DNA of 64,000 nucleotides from Polyodon spathula (Eukaryota > Chordata > Actinopteri > Acipenseriformes > Polyodontidae). The stretch is from contig NC_054570.1 of the NCBI RefSeq assembly GCF_017654505.1, positions 1,933,523-1,997,522 on the forward strand, read 5' to 3'. Made by a program: the position numbers and the translations under genes. Shown in pieces: positions 1 through 25,559 of this stretch. The notes under the pieces were generated by a model that made no database searches, was not told where the DNA came from, and was given only the letters and a program-made list of their open reading frames with translations. Each line of letters begins with the position of its first letter. Within the stretch, counting starts at the first letter, position 1.

Positions 1-651
1 GCCCCCATGTCCTACAGAATGCCTTCTTCAACCTATGTCTCCAGCACTTCTATTTATCCTGCTTCAGTGGTAAATGTATAGTTTTGATACTTCGCACGTG
101 TATATAAATGAAATTCTTGTTATTTAGTTCAAAGTCTGTTCTTCTGGTTCCTTGCGCACCTTGAAAGAAGTTCTTCTTAATGGAAGAATTACACATCGTA
201 CCTGTCACACTTTTCCACTATGTTAACCCTTACATACGCACTCTTGAAGTTACAGGATGGAATTTTGCTTTTAGAATACAATACCTGGTATTGTTAATAT
301 GTCTGTGTAGCGTGTCTCTTATTGTGTATAAGAGATGTCATCGTGTGCAGGTTGGGTGACTGGACCGTCATGCTGACCCACTACGATTTGATTCACTTAC
401 TTTGTGCCCACAGGACCAGAAAATTGAATAACTTTGTCATAATAACTGCTAATAAGTTTACCATGGTAATTTTGCAGTTTCCCCCATGCTAAAACAGGTT
501 TAATGATCTGGTGTAAGACTTATCTAAAACGTTTGCCTTGCAGCGTATTGGATCTCAAAAGCTACACAGCGAGTGGAAGTACACGACCGGTGAGATTAGT
601 GGAATTACAGAATAGACTTTAAACTTTTACGACCTGAACTTCAAGGCTACA

Positions 652-684
<33 letters not shown>

Positions 685-1344
685 GATCGCTTTCGTCACC
701 GTTGAAATTTGAGAGCTGTGATTTAACACAGGATGACGAGCGTTCGTTCTTTGATCTTGCTAAACCAGAAAATGAAAAGATTATTTAATGTTAGTGTTAC
801 GCACCTCTTTGTGCTGTTTGTGTAACGTGTTGAAATCCACACAACATCATATAAGGATGTGGACTCAGTGGTTTTGTATCTCATTTGCTTTACCTCATAT
901 GTGCACAAGTCTTTAATCATTTCTATGTCCGAAAAACTTAATCCCTAAACCCTGTAATCTAATTTGAGAACAGACACCGGGGGGAAAAAGAAAAAGTCTG
1001 AATAAATTTACAGAAGTCAGTCAATTTTAGATACTTTAGGATAACAGAAACCAAACAAGCATGGGTGGGGTTGAATGGCCACCTCTCTTACAAGCAGTGA
1101 CAAAAGAATTAAATTATCAATCTGTACAAAACTGGGAGTAAAAGGCAGATACCAGACGATTAGTAATTGCTTGGTTCTAGAAACACAACATTATCAAATT
1201 TGTGAGAAGAAACTTTCAATCAGCACACACAGTCAATAAACGCCAGTTAACAATCTACAGATTTCTGATCTGTTTGTTGACTGGGGATAACGGCACAAGC
1301 CCAGCGGGAAGAAACACACGCACTCGAAATCCCAGACCGTCTCA
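1..1344. other. Non-coding sequence 3' of psmc4
   Basis: I see no exon with plausible splice sites and no conserved protein here. A poly-T run sits at 653-682. A stretch near 300-365 with a short palindrome resembles a segment near 58365-58430 and is probably a dispersed repeat. The part next to the psmc4 stop codon is expected to hold its 3' untranslated region, since psmc4 is on the minus strand. Confidence 0.5.
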
Positions 1345-7826
<6,482 letters not shown>

Positions 7827-7869
7827 TATTATTTCTTCTGCTATGTCTTTACCATCGCACACGCATACC

Positions 7870-7920
7870 GGTCCGGAAATACCGTATGAACACGCAGAGC
7901 ATCCTGGGGATTGTAGTTTT
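7870..7920 (-). promoter_or_regulatory. psmc4 proximal promoter with ZNF143/THAP11-like and ETS-like motifs
   Basis: About 70-95 bp upstream of the psmc4 start, the minus strand reads ACTACAATCCCCAGGATGC (7899-7917). This is close to the known vertebrate promoter motif ACTACAATTCCCAGAATGC bound by ZNF143/THAP11. A CCGGAA ETS-type core lies just upstream at about 7873. Both are typical of TATA-less housekeeping promoters. The motifs are seen directly; occupancy is inference. Confidence 0.55.
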
Positions 7921-8261
7921 TTAAACACAATATAACGTGTTTGTCAACCTGGTGTTCTGTAATATTATCATTACACTTACAATGTGTGTTAGCGTATAGC
8001 CCTGTATATTGAGAAAGTATACGCACGGAAAGAGGCAATTTTGTCTACCTAAGCTTATCCGGTTCCTAGTCGGTGATTGATCTCAGAATTTTGTCAAATT
8101 GGGTCTTAAAGGATCCGAGTGATTCTGCCTCAAGACTAGGTAAACCATTCCATACTGTATTGGCGTGGGTTGTCAAGCCCCAGATGTGTCTGTGTTCTGG
8201 GCTTTCTCTCTCTGTAGCTTAATATCCTTGAGATTTCATGGTTTAGGTATGTAAACATATA

Positions 8262-8386
8262 ATAATACTCTTTATTTAGCGCCTTTCACTGTGGACCTCC
8301 ATTACAAAGCGTTTTACAGGATGCGAGACTAGGGTGTGTGAACTATGCATCAGCTGCAGAGTCACTTCCAGCAACGTCTCACCCCA
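8262..8386 (+). repeat. SINE-like copy (AGCGCCTTTCA family)
   Basis: It begins AATAATACTCTTTATTTAGCG and contains the AAAGCGTTTTACAGGATGCG and ATGCATCAGCTGCAGAGTCA blocks shared with 28838-28970. It runs directly into a (TTC)n tract at 8389-8442. Confidence 0.65.
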
Positions 8387-8412
8387 TTCTTCTTCTTCTT
8401 CTTCTTCTTCTT

Positions 8413-8443
<31 letters not shown>

Positions 8444-8619
8444 TTCTTTGACAGATGCCTTTATCATTATCCATATACATAAACTGTCTACGGAAATACG
8501 TATATATTATATATATATATATATATGTCATATCGAATGTCATTCGCGTTTACTAGTAAGCGCAAAATGCTACTAATGATGCAAAATCCTTGTTTTACAA
8601 CAATGTTTAATCATATACT

Positions 8620-8825
8620 TGCATTGCAACTAGTGTACATAATAATAGTGCAATAGTGCAAGGATAGTGCATCAGCTGAAGGTCCAGTAACGTGGTGCTG
8701 AGGTCAGGGGAGTCCAGGGCAGAGCAGGGCTGCATCCAGTGCATTCTAAACAGGTCAGTCCTCAGGAGGCGGTGGAAGGCAGTGAGAGACAGGGCAGTCC
8801 TGGGGTTGTACAGAGAAACCCCTGG
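8620..8825 (+). repeat. Dispersed repeat, 3' part of the GCCTTTATCCAAGGC family
   Basis: It contains AATAGTGCAATAGTGCAAGG and CAGGGCAGAGCAGGGCTGC blocks. The related 5' part (GACAGATGCCTTTATC) is at about 8448, and similar 5' blocks appear at 30240-30440 and 63846-64000. The grouping rests on shared words seen by eye. Confidence 0.4.
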
Positions 8826-11133
8826 ATTGCGATACACTCAGTAGTTTAAGTTAAATAACGCCCTTTTGAAATTTCATCACAATTTGACAAGGGTTGACTA
8901 AACAGACTGTCAGACGAACCAACAAATCGACTCTATACACCCCTAGATTATGATACAGACAGTGTAAGCTGAATAAGGAACACAGGCCGTCCTCCACATT
9001 TTCCCTGACGCGAGGAGTCGACTGCTGTGACTCTCCTTTTCAAACTCATGAAAGAAATGCGAGCAAAACACCAAAAGCACTTCGACTAAAGGAAACAGTC
9101 TCCAGTAATGCTATTATTGCGGTAAGGTAAAAACATTTATTTCAAGATCTTGGTTAGCAATCTTTTTTTTTTTTTTTTAATAAAAGCATAGTTTTTTCAA
9201 CTTTATGAATATGGCAATACTTTTGATCGCTAAAGAAGCGAAACAAATTATCTGAAGCCTTGCTTAATGATGACAGACCTAGTTAAGAAGTGTTTGTAAC
9301 AACAATGTGACAAGTTAAAAGCAGGATGTGACAAGTCTGTTTCTATGAAATAGAGAACAGCGACGTTTCCTTTAAATCGCTTGTAATCTAAAGGCAATGA
9401 CCACTATATACCCTGTTAGAGAAAGTAGAATTAATTTCTCAGGCAGAATTAGAAGAACAAAACAAGTTACCAGTAACATTTAAAAAATATGAGTCATATA
9501 AAAATGATTATCAGTCACAAGGAACGGGAAGCCCAAATACTTAACAAGTGACAGTTATAGGTAGGAAATACTTATTTTAAATCACCTGGCTTCACAATAA
9601 GGCAAAGTGAAAATGGATTTGTATTCAGCTAAACGTGTTTCTTATTTACAACATCTTAAATGTAACCTTAACTTAAAACTAATGGGCGAGGGAGGGAGGT
9701 TGTAAACGCAGAGTGCTGTTTGTGTCTTTTTTTACTTTACCCGTTTTCTGTTTCCTGTTTGATTCACTCTTAATTAACCGCTAATGTATTTCACGACGAT
9801 AGCTTTAATAGAATTGTTTTCTTAATTAAAACATGCTTTGGTGGAGGAGCTCCGAACTGACTGCTACTCGATGGCCTTTGATATAAAAAAATAAGGTACA
9901 CTGTGTCTCTAATTACTGTGTATTTGCATAGCAGTTAGTAAATGTACGTGTGCGGACACATATATTAACTACAATGTTATTACGCATAGTTACACTGTAT
10001 CAAATGCGTAAATATATTTGCAAAATAGAAGTAAGTATACAATTGTATCGGAAAAGGATTAGGGTTAGAGTTTGTTAGAATCAAGATTTAAAAACAAAAC
10101 AAACAAAAAAAAACAATTCTCCACTAAAGGTCAACTTTTTATAAAACTCAAAATGAGACGAGTTTTCCATCACAAGTGACGTGTTTTTTAACTGTAGAAA
10201 AACGGCCAAGTTTTTAACTGTGTGCCATCAGCTGACACATTTCCATCGTCTCTTTGAAAGGTGTTCTGAGTCTCTATCAATCTGCAAACAGGCGTTACAA
10301 AAGAGATCCCCAGCGTTCATGTAGAATTGATATTTAGAAATGAATTGACCGACCTCCAATATCTTTCTGGAGAACCACTTATCCAGTTGTTTGAAACTTG
10401 GTATAAATGCTATTCGGCATAAGGTATTGAGAGTAATAGATTCTGGAGATGTAAGCGAGTGTCTATCTGTTCCTACATACAGCTGTCTGTGTGTCTCATG
10501 AAACTTGTATTTTTGTAACGCGGTTTAGCATAAGTTACGGAGACTGCCGGATTTTGGGGATATAGAGGGCTGTCTGTCTGTCTGTCTGATCATCCATCCA
10601 TCGTTGTGCCACGCTTTCATGTTTGCATGAAACTAAAAACACGCTGTTGTAGTATCTGCAGCGTAATGAAGTTAGATGGAAATGCATCGCCACTTTCACT
10701 TCTTGAGAATCTAATTTTTCCTTCTCATTTTGATCTGACATGAGTCTCAAATGCTTATCCTCAAACCACTGCTGGAGTTGACAAAGGTAAAACACGCATG
10801 GCTTGGTAGAGGTGGCATGTCTTTGAAGGGACACATTTGATTGCTGGCGATTGTGTGCGGAACCAAAAAAACGGAACAGATTACAGTGCAGTATCTTAAT
10901 AATTTATTTGAGACGTGAAAGAGACGGGATGAGTAGTGCGTGTTCATGTGAAATAAGTTCATTTCTCTGCTAGCGGTTCAGTTTCTAGAGAATTGTGCGG
11001 CTTGTTGTGATGTGATGTCTTCTCTGTTCTTGCAGTGCTGTCGAGCTTGACATTAAAATGCATCTGCTGGCTCTCGTGTGTTTAAGTCTGCTGCAAGATA
11101 AGTGCTGCTAGTTTTTGACAGTTTGTGTGTGTG

Positions 11134-11140
11134 TGGGGGT

Positions 11141-11180
<40 letters not shown>

Positions 11181-11192
11181 GGGGGGGGGGGG
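11134..11192 (+). repeat. Long poly-G tract
   Basis: A run of G with two T interruptions follows a (GT)n stretch, 36 bp after the exon 1 donor site. It could form G-quadruplexes and is a likely sequencing weak spot. Confidence 0.9.
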
Positions 11193-11595
11193 TCAGTGGC
11201 AGGACACTGTGCGCTCAGTTGCAGCTGAGTGTGAATAATTTAAATCTTGTTATAACAAGTATGACTCCTCCAACAAATGATGCCAAACAGTCACATGGCT
11301 GCGTGGGAGGTTTGACTTTGGTTCATGTTTGGAAAGATAATGGGAAAGAATGCTGGTGCTGTGGAAAAGCTCAACGGTATACATTTAGATCTACGTAAAA
11401 AAAATGTAATAATTCAATGATAGCCAAGGCTTTTTCAATGTACGCATTCAAACTTATAGATGATATATAAGCTGAATTTATTTAGAATCTATGAAACACT
11501 ATGCAATGGGTTTAAATTAGGAATAGAAAAGAAACACGTCGCCACAAATGATAACGTGCAGGAGACGTTGTTTAAGATGCCTGATTAAAGCATAA

Positions 11596-11760
11596 AGCGG
11601 TCTGACATTTTCACACGAGTGCCTATTGTTTCTACACTGAGTGAAAATTGAAATTCTCCCATCCAGTGGTTTTCATGCAGGGAGGTATATAAAGGCTATA
11701 AATGACAAATCTTGAAGCGTTCTGTAAAAAAATGTGCACGCTGCTGGTTAAAACAAATAG
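11596..11760 (+). repeat. Dispersed repeat R2 (TATAAATGACAAATCTTGA family)
   Basis: It shares GTGCCTATTGTTT, TGAAATTCTCCCA, ATAAATGACAAATCTTGA and ATGTGCACGCTGCT with a copy at 57725-58125. A reverse-strand copy lies at 21030-21330. The class is unknown, but the length and spread suggest a non-autonomous transposon. Confidence 0.6.
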
Positions 11761-12678
11761 AAACAAAACCTGACAGCATACATATTTAATATATGTATCT
11801 GAAATGCTCTTTGTTCGATCCACGTCTTCTGTTCCACACCCAGTACAATTCGCTTCATGTTTTTGAATACCTGTACTAATTCTATGAGTAAGATTGTGAA
11901 ACTGACAGCAGAAATGAACTAACCCACAAAAATCAAAACGCTTTGATGCTTCTGGCTGCTTTGTGAAAAAGCTACTCGTTTTTAGACGGCCTAATAAGAT
12001 TTGGAACGCAGTTTACACAGAGGAAATCCCACAAGAACAGCTAGGGGTATTCATATAGGGCCGTCCTGCATTATTGAAACTAGCAAATTGAGTGCAGACT
12101 TTTTCTTGCTGTTTTATTGATGCAAACGACACAGGCTTCGTTGAGATACCATTGAACTTGAGTCAACATGCTCTTCAAAATGTCTTGCTTATATTGCATG
12201 ATTCTCTATGCAGGGATTTTAAATTATTTAGTAATCAGTGGGTATGACTTATGAGCTGGGTAGAAAAGACATCATACATACATACATGCATGCATGCATA
12301 CATACATACATACATGAAGGATTATAAAGAAATTGTGCAGACTTTGAAATCTAGCTGGAAAAAAAAGAATGTGGTTTGACTGATGAAATTGCAAACAACT
12401 TTGCAAAGGGCTAAAATGAAGGTTGAGGTAACCCAGGGTTTATAAACCACAGAAAGCATGGGGCGGAACTGTGGGTAAGAAGCAGTGTGTTCAGTATAGA
12501 AATAAGAACGAGCCATCCTATCGAAGTTAAACAGAGCAGGAGCCTAGACTCTGCAGCAACAATACTTGACACAGGGTTAGGACTACAGAAATTAAATTAG
12601 TGGGGAGGGACAGACCACCGCTTCTACCCAGGATGCTTTGTCTCCTAGGACTGCTACACTATGTCAGACTACACATGC

Positions 12679-12745
12679 AGCTATGGCCAAAGGCTTTGCA
12701 TCCCCTAGGATTTTAGGATTGAGACATCATTAAACACCTCTTGCT
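12679..12745 (+). repeat. Truncated MITE copy (CAGCTATGGCC end)
   Basis: Only the left end and about 65 bp remain: CAGCTATGGCCAAAGGCTTT followed by TTTAGGATTGAGACATCATT, matching 18703-18760. Confidence 0.6.
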
Positions 12746-12785
12746 TAACCATTTAAATATATAACCTATAAATGTTACACTGGAT

Positions 12786-12992
12786 CAGGGGTGGCCAGCC
12801 CTGGTCCTGGAGAGCCACAATCCTGCAGGTTTTCTGGGTATATTTAAATCGTCAATGGCTAAAGGCCTGGAAAAGTGATATGAAAGTTGGCAAATTATGA
12901 AAATAATTGGTTTGATTAAATAATTGAGAACTCTGGTGGAACGAAAACCAGAAGACCCTGCAGCTCTCCAGGATCAGGGTTGGCCACCCCTG
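12786..12992. repeat. hAT-like MITE with terminal inverted repeats
   Basis: The left end CAGGGGTGGCCAGCCCTGG mirrors the right end TCAGGGTTGGCCACCCCTG. The inverted repeats continue for about 30 bp. Flanking 8-mers (CACTGGAT and TGCTAGAT) agree at 5 of 8 positions, weakly consistent with an old 8-bp duplication. It is intronic to the receptor gene, 77 bp before exon 2. Confidence 0.65.
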
Positions 12993-14784
12993 TGCTAGAT
13001 CTATACAAGCAGGTAACCCAGGAAAAATCCTATTGGGCAGATGAGTATTCTTTGAAATATATCTTGCAGGTACCCAAACTGTTCATATTTCCCAATGGCC
13101 GGACCTGGTGACTGCAGAGGAAGGAGGCAACGTCACTCTGAACTGCAACATCTCCTACATCAGCAAATCCATCAGGCGTGTACTGGTTCATTCCCGGGGC
13201 TGGGGATGACGACGACGACATCCCCCTGCACCCCTCTCCTGGATCCCAGTTCAAGGGACGAGTAGCCCTGACTGGAGAGGAGAACGCATCCATGCAGATC
13301 TATGAGCTGCAGCTCCAGGACTCCTGTAGGTATTACTGCATGCTGTCCTATGTGGAGGGGAACACTCCAAAGAGGACCTCCGGTGATGGAACACAGCTCT
13401 TTGTTCACGGTAAACACGGAGTCTGAGTTTAGATCATCCAGGTTACAAATTACATTGCCGTTTGCAATTTATGGGGCTGGGGTACCGCAAAAGGGCAATG
13501 TAATGTCCAATATGCATAATGTAGTAATGTTTTAATAAATAATCTATCACAGGAGTTTCCTGACTGAGCTTGGGTGAACTTGTGCCAACATGAACCCTGC
13601 CCTCAAAATCCCTTGCAGGTCCCCTTCTTTTCAACCAGACAGCCGAGAATCCATTTGTGCTGCACTGCGAGATCAACGTGGGCAACTCCACGGGGCTCAG
13701 CCTGGTGTTTCAGAGAAGAGGTAGAGAGATGGGTGAGGCGATGATAATCACACCAGTGGAGAACGGGTCATTCCTCATATCCCGGGAACTCTCTGTCACA
13801 CCAGGAACATTGGAGGAATACCAGTGTCTATTGAAGCATAGCTCTGGGGTCTTTCTGCTGAAGAAAACCCTGGGTGTGGCTAAATTCTGTGAGTGTTGGC
13901 AGATTCCAAATTCCATGTATTTTATGAAACTTTGTGATTCATTAAAACACCACCCGGTGGCAAATAATAGTTTGCAGTGTAGCCTCCTAGGAAACAACAG
14001 AGGCTGCATTAAGTAACTGAGTGGCTCAGGGTGAGAATTACTCTCTAGTCGGATCACTGATCCGCTCTGCAGGACTCTGATCTGCTCAGGGGGAGCAGAA
14101 CAAGGGCCGAATTAACCTATACACAAATTACGCTATAGCGTAGTGCCCCCAGCAGAACTGGGGCCCCTGCGAGGTTGCCTTTTGTTTAGGACATTTTACA
14201 AAAGATTTATGTATTCATTTATTTCAGTTTTAAATGTGCACAGTATGCCTTTAGAAAGTCTGCAAAATAGAAAAGTGCCTAATTTTGGTGTGAAACTGGA
14301 AACAGTTACCATGCACAGGCAGGATGGAAAATACTGTACAGAGACTGCGTCTGTATGTTTCACATGCTTTTTTTAAAAACATTTTTTTCGCAAACTGCAC
14401 GGCCGAACGTGTATTTAAGAAAAATCCAGCCGTGCTCAGTTCTTCTTGGTGCTGTGAAAGAGGAAGGGCCGATAAGCGCGTTCTTTCACTGAGCTGCTCT
14501 GAGCGGCTCTCTTATTTATTTTACTTGTATTTCACAGTAAGTGTTTCTGTTTAACAGCTCACCAGCAGTTACTGCAATTGTCAGCAGGGTTGAGGGTCTA
14601 TATTTCTGTCTGCATATCACGTGTGAACTAAAGTCTATTTTGTTCCTTTTTCAGATCCTGAAGCGTATCCACACCCTCTACTCCTCTATGTATGTATTGT
14701 AGTGTTCCCATTTGCAACACTTGTTGTTATATTGATATTAGTCTTCATAAAAACTAAACGCTGACAGATTGCAAGGTAGCTGTA

Positions 14785-14786
14785 TA

Positions 14787-14830
<44 letters not shown>
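14785..14830. repeat. (AT)n microsatellite
   Basis: A TATATA run starts 20 bp after the receptor stop codon. Confidence 0.9.
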
Positions 14831-14832
<2 letters not shown>

Positions 14833-15980
14833 TGTATATTACACACAAATTGTTCTAATAACAAGTTAGAGTTGATAACATTGTAGAGTCTAGCCTAATT
14901 TTTACGAAATGTACTTTATCATTTACCATGATTTAACAAACACAAATACCACTTGGATACATGGTTATATTAAATAATTATAATATATATAAATTATTTT
15001 ATTTAGCAGCATGCAGAAAATGTCAGCACGTCTCATGCAGCAAATGTGTCATAGTAAAATCTCCATTGTAAACAAAGGGATAATTTGATGTTCTTTGCCA
15101 GGGGTGAAATAAAGGGGCTTGTTACCAGGAGGTTCCTGGTTCAATCCCAGCTAAGCCCCTGGCTCCCTGTGTGTGACCCTGAGCGACTCTGAAGTCTCTT
15201 TAGATAAAAAGCATCTGCTAATAATAACACTGAACTTCTGCTTTGCTGTACTGCATGTTTTTCTGTAGTTGTATCTGCTTGCGTCATTTATTTCCTTGTG
15301 TATTAACTATCTAAACAGACTGTATTCAGGTTTTGAACTTTCTAATTAAATAAAACATGAAAGCATTATTGCTTGTGTTTGGTGAGTGCTTGGATTTGTT
15401 AAATTTTTTGTTTGATATACTGGGCCTTTAACCCCCCCCCCCCCCCCCAAAAAAAAAAAAAAAAACAAAAAAAAAAACAAACAAAAAAAACCCTACAAAT
15501 GTAAAAGATATGTAAAAGACATATATCCATTGTGGTGTAGTCTATGAGGGTTATAATTGGGTACAGGTCTACAATTTTACTTCCCCTACTCTGCTACACC
15601 ATCCATACCAACTAAATACATTGCAGTCTAAACGTGTTGAAGCCTTGTGACTGCCAATCACTTAAGTCACATTTTCAAAACATTCTTTAGGTGGTGTCAA
15701 TAAGGTAATACATCTTCAAACCGTCATACTGAAAATCAATGTAGATGAATAATATAATACTGCCAGAAATGCTGTCAGGTAGCCAGTAGGGGTCAGTATC
15801 GTACACGTATAGTGTATTTTGTGTTTTAAAATTTGTTCTCCACTGCAGAAAGCCTAATATTAGTCTTGCTGTTTGTATGCTGGAGTGAATCAGTTTCGGG
15901 GTATTTCTTTATTAATCAACCTTATAAAAGTTTCCCATAATAAAAATATATAACAAAGTGTAATAAAGCACAGTGAAAGC

Positions 15981-16195
15981 ATGGTAAAGCACAGGCAAGC
16001 ATTGTAAAGCACAGAGAGGTCTGGTAAAGCAGAGGGAAGCATTGTAAAGCACAGAGAGGTCTGGTAAAGCATAGGGAAGCATTGTAAAGCACAGAGAGGT
16101 CTGGTAAAGCATAGGGAAGCATTGTAAAGCACAGAGAGGTCTGGTAAAGCACAGGGAAGCATTGTAAAGCACAGAGAGGTATTGTAAAGACATTT
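15981..16195 (+). repeat. 40-bp tandem array, about 5 units
   Basis: ATTGTAAAGCACAGAGAGGT recurs at 16001, 16041, 16081, 16121 and 16161, giving an exact 40-bp period with few substitutions. It sits inside a dispersed repeat whose flanks (TAATAAAGCACAGTGAAAGC before, ACTATGGTAAATGCATAGCA after) recur unarrayed near 16640 and 16980. Confidence 0.95.
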
Positions 16196-17124
16196 TAAAA
16201 GCATGGCAAGCCATGTTATACTATGGTAAATGCATAGCATAACAATGTGAAAACAGCAAAAAGTGTGTGTAAACTTACTGTGGTAAACTTGTATATAAGT
16301 GCATCTTTACTATAGACCCGTTGTGATTAAGTGATGAGTATGCCTCTCAGTAATATCTGATGGAATTTTGAAACATTTCCATAGCTGTCATTTGAGGAAA
16401 AGATCACATAACAGAACCCGGTACAGAAAGTTATTCAGTTGCATTCCACACATTTAATAACAGTAAAAGCAATTCTAAAAGCAGTACTTTCAAGAGCCTT
16501 TGAACTAGCTAACATGATTCATTTCTGAAGCACAAATGTTACATTAGTGTATATGACAAATACAACAAAACCGTCCCACCCTTGTAATTTACGCTTACGC
16601 TTGTAATTTCATGTTAATAGCGAGGTATGGTCAAGTTTATTAAAACCATAGTCAGCTTTGATAAATGCATAGCACAACCATGGGAAAAGCATGGTGAAAC
16701 TGCAAAAATACCGTGGTGAACTTTTTTAAGGGTGTGCTCATACTTCTGTCCGGTTCTGTACATAACCAGTTGGTTCCATAGAGCCTGATTAGCGCTAATA
16801 CTGGACTACCTTACCAAAAGTAACAGCGTTAATGATTGGGTTACACACTGAATATATAGCCTACTCAAAAGCTGTGCTAGTGGAACTGTGAAAAGGGCAA
16901 AACCAACTGAAAGCACAGGCAAGCATTGTAAAGCGCAGAGAGGTATGGTAAGGTGTATTAAAAAAAAAATAAACCATAGCAAAGTGTAATAAAGCACAGT
17001 GCAAGTCTGGTAATGCAATGGCCACTACGGGAATGCACATGTTGATGCTAGGCTACCAGATGAGATCATTAGGGGTTTAAAAAGAAGAAAATGTTGCTCC
17101 TCAACAGTGAAAGGAAAAGCGGCT

Positions 17125-17442
17125 GCAGTAGTTCTCAACCCCAGTCCTCTGGGGACCCCCTGTGTGTCTGCTGCTTTTCACTCCAGCTGAACTCTCAATT
17201 AACTAGACCCTTCCTTGAATCCCACTGTTAGCTTAATTAGGCCTTTTTAATTGTTCTCAGCTCAGATTTCAAATTGTTTGTAATATTTAAAGTTAAGTGG
17301 AAAGCTCCAGCTTTTCAAGAGCGGGACAAAATTTAAACGGCCTAATTGATCAGTTCGATGAAGGGTCTAGTTGAGTAATTGAGAGCTGGAATGGAAACCA
17401 GCAGACACAGGGGGTCCCCAGAACCGGGGTTGGGAACTGCTG
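17125..17442. repeat. hAT-like MITE with terminal inverted repeats
   Basis: CAGTAGTTCTCAACCCCAGT at the left mirrors GGGGTTGGGAACTGCTG at the right. The inner GGGGACCCCCTGTG and CACAGGGGGTCCCC also pair. I see no clean target-site duplication. It is related to the element at 46352-46630. Confidence 0.7.
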
Positions 17443-17477
17443 CTCTACTGGATTTAAAGGCAACTGATCAGTTTTCA

Positions 17478-17479
<2 letters not shown>

Positions 17480-17551
<72 letters not shown>
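17480..17551. repeat. (AT)n microsatellite
   Basis: About 36 uninterrupted AT units followed by a T run. Confidence 0.95.
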
Positions 17552-17559
<8 letters not shown>

Positions 17560-17644
17560 TTTTCCTGGTTATCTTCAGTCTGGGTTTCAACTTACTTATT
17601 CTTGGTTCATTGAGCAACACTTAGAAAGCAAGGACCCTAAAAGC

Positions 17645-18038
17645 AGAGCATTATAAAGCACAGAGAGGTCTGGTAAAGCAAAAGCATTGTAAAGCACAGA
17701 GAGGTCTGGTAAAGCATAGGGAAGCATTGTAAAGCACAGAGAGGTCTGGTAAAGCATAGGGAAGCATTGTAAAGCACAGAGAGGTCTGGTAAAGCAGAGG
17801 GAAGCATTGTAAAGCACAGAGAGGTCTGGTAAAGCATAGGGAAGCATTGTAAAGCACAGAGAGGTCTGGTAAAGCAGAGGGAAGCATTGTAAAGCACAGA
17901 GAGGTCTGGTAAAGCAGAGGGAAGCATTGTAAAGCACAGAGAGGTCTGGTAAAGCATAGGGAAGCATTGTAAAGCACAGAGAGGTCTGGTAAAGCATAGG
18001 GAAGCATTGTAAAGCACAGAGAGGTCTGGTAAAGCATG
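17645..18038 (+). repeat. 40-bp tandem array, about 10 units
   Basis: It has the same 40-bp unit as 15981-16195, repeated from about 17645 to 18038. The first unit is shortened by several bases. Units differ mainly at one site (CATAGG or CAGAGG). Minus-strand open frames through the array are an effect of the repeat. Confidence 0.95.
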
Positions 18039-18502
18039 TTAAAAACAAACCATGGTAAACTATCCCTTATAAAATACACCCTTTTATCTGCATTATTTCA
18101 TTAAACCTCACATGTTGTTTGTTTGCCTCTTACTGCTTTCAGTTTTCCTTTTTCACTTAGACTAATAACTCAATTGTGTGCAACTTTAATAACATAACAT
18201 AATTATTAATTCAAGATACATGAAAATAGCCATTAGTGAGCAAATAAAATTGAAGTAGAACTACAGCTATAGGCGCAAGATATTAACAAAAATGTAAGGC
18301 TCTCTTTAAAATAATTAGTGAATACAATATAAAAGCCTGCCTGCTAGTTTTAATGGGTACATTTTTCTATGTTTAATGAATATAAATAAGCAAAGCCAAG
18401 CATGCCACAGAAGGTGAACTGTTATAGCTAATGAAGTTAATGCATTGAACAGATAGCTGTGAAGAGTAATTGGCCCACAGCTTCGGGATGTGGAGTACAT
18501 CT

Positions 18503-25559
<7,057 letters not shown>

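Larger units (their letters stand above)
8050..11035. other. Intergenic, repeat-rich, no gene recognised
   Basis: This lies between the psmc4 promoter and the receptor at 11 kb. It holds a SINE-like copy (8262-8386), a (TTC)n run (8389-8442), an (AT)n run near 8510 and a SINE/LINE-like block (8620-8825). The rest is AT-rich sequence without supported exons. Open frames here lack conserved motifs or splice sites. Confidence 0.5.
11036..14764 (+). pseudogene. Two-Ig-domain membrane receptor with broken donor and frameshift
   Basis: A likely type I receptor of the Ig superfamily. The coding part starts at ATG 11058 after an acceptor at 11035. Exon 1 (11058-11097) encodes a signal peptide, MHLLALVCLSLLQ. 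Exon 2 (13070-13409) is a V-set domain with VTLNC, VYWF and RYYC. Exon 3 (13619-13888) is a second Ig-like domain (FVLHCEI to EYQCLL). Exon 4 (14655-14764) is a transmembrane helix ending in KTKR, with a tail too short for signalling motifs. Phases are 1-1-1 throughout, but exon 2 is 340 nt, one base too long. The frame before the extra base reads NCNISY and the frame after it reads VYWF. The donor after exon 1 reads CAAG|ATAAGT, not GTAAGT. Two lesions suggest a pseudogene; sequence errors are the alternative. The exact family is not recognised. A poly-A signal AATAAA lies near 15350. Confidence 0.6.
14765..18502. other. Intergenic tract dominated by tandem and dispersed repeats
   Basis: The stretch between the receptor and the minus-strand gene holds two 40-bp arrays, a hAT-like element, a long (AT)n run at 17480-17551, poly-C/poly-A at 15432-15490 and fragments of the array-bearing repeat at 16625-16735 and 16905-17015. 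No coding exon is supported. Confidence 0.6.

Noticed and set aside
11102..11398. ORF with a long glycine run
   Set aside because: It is the poly-G tract read as glycine, inside an intron of the receptor gene.
15890..16240. Overlapping minus-strand ORFs with repeated LCFT/ALPDLSVLYN residues
   Set aside because: They are three-frame readings of the 40-bp tandem array, with no splice sites or conserved domain. The same holds for 17596-18079.
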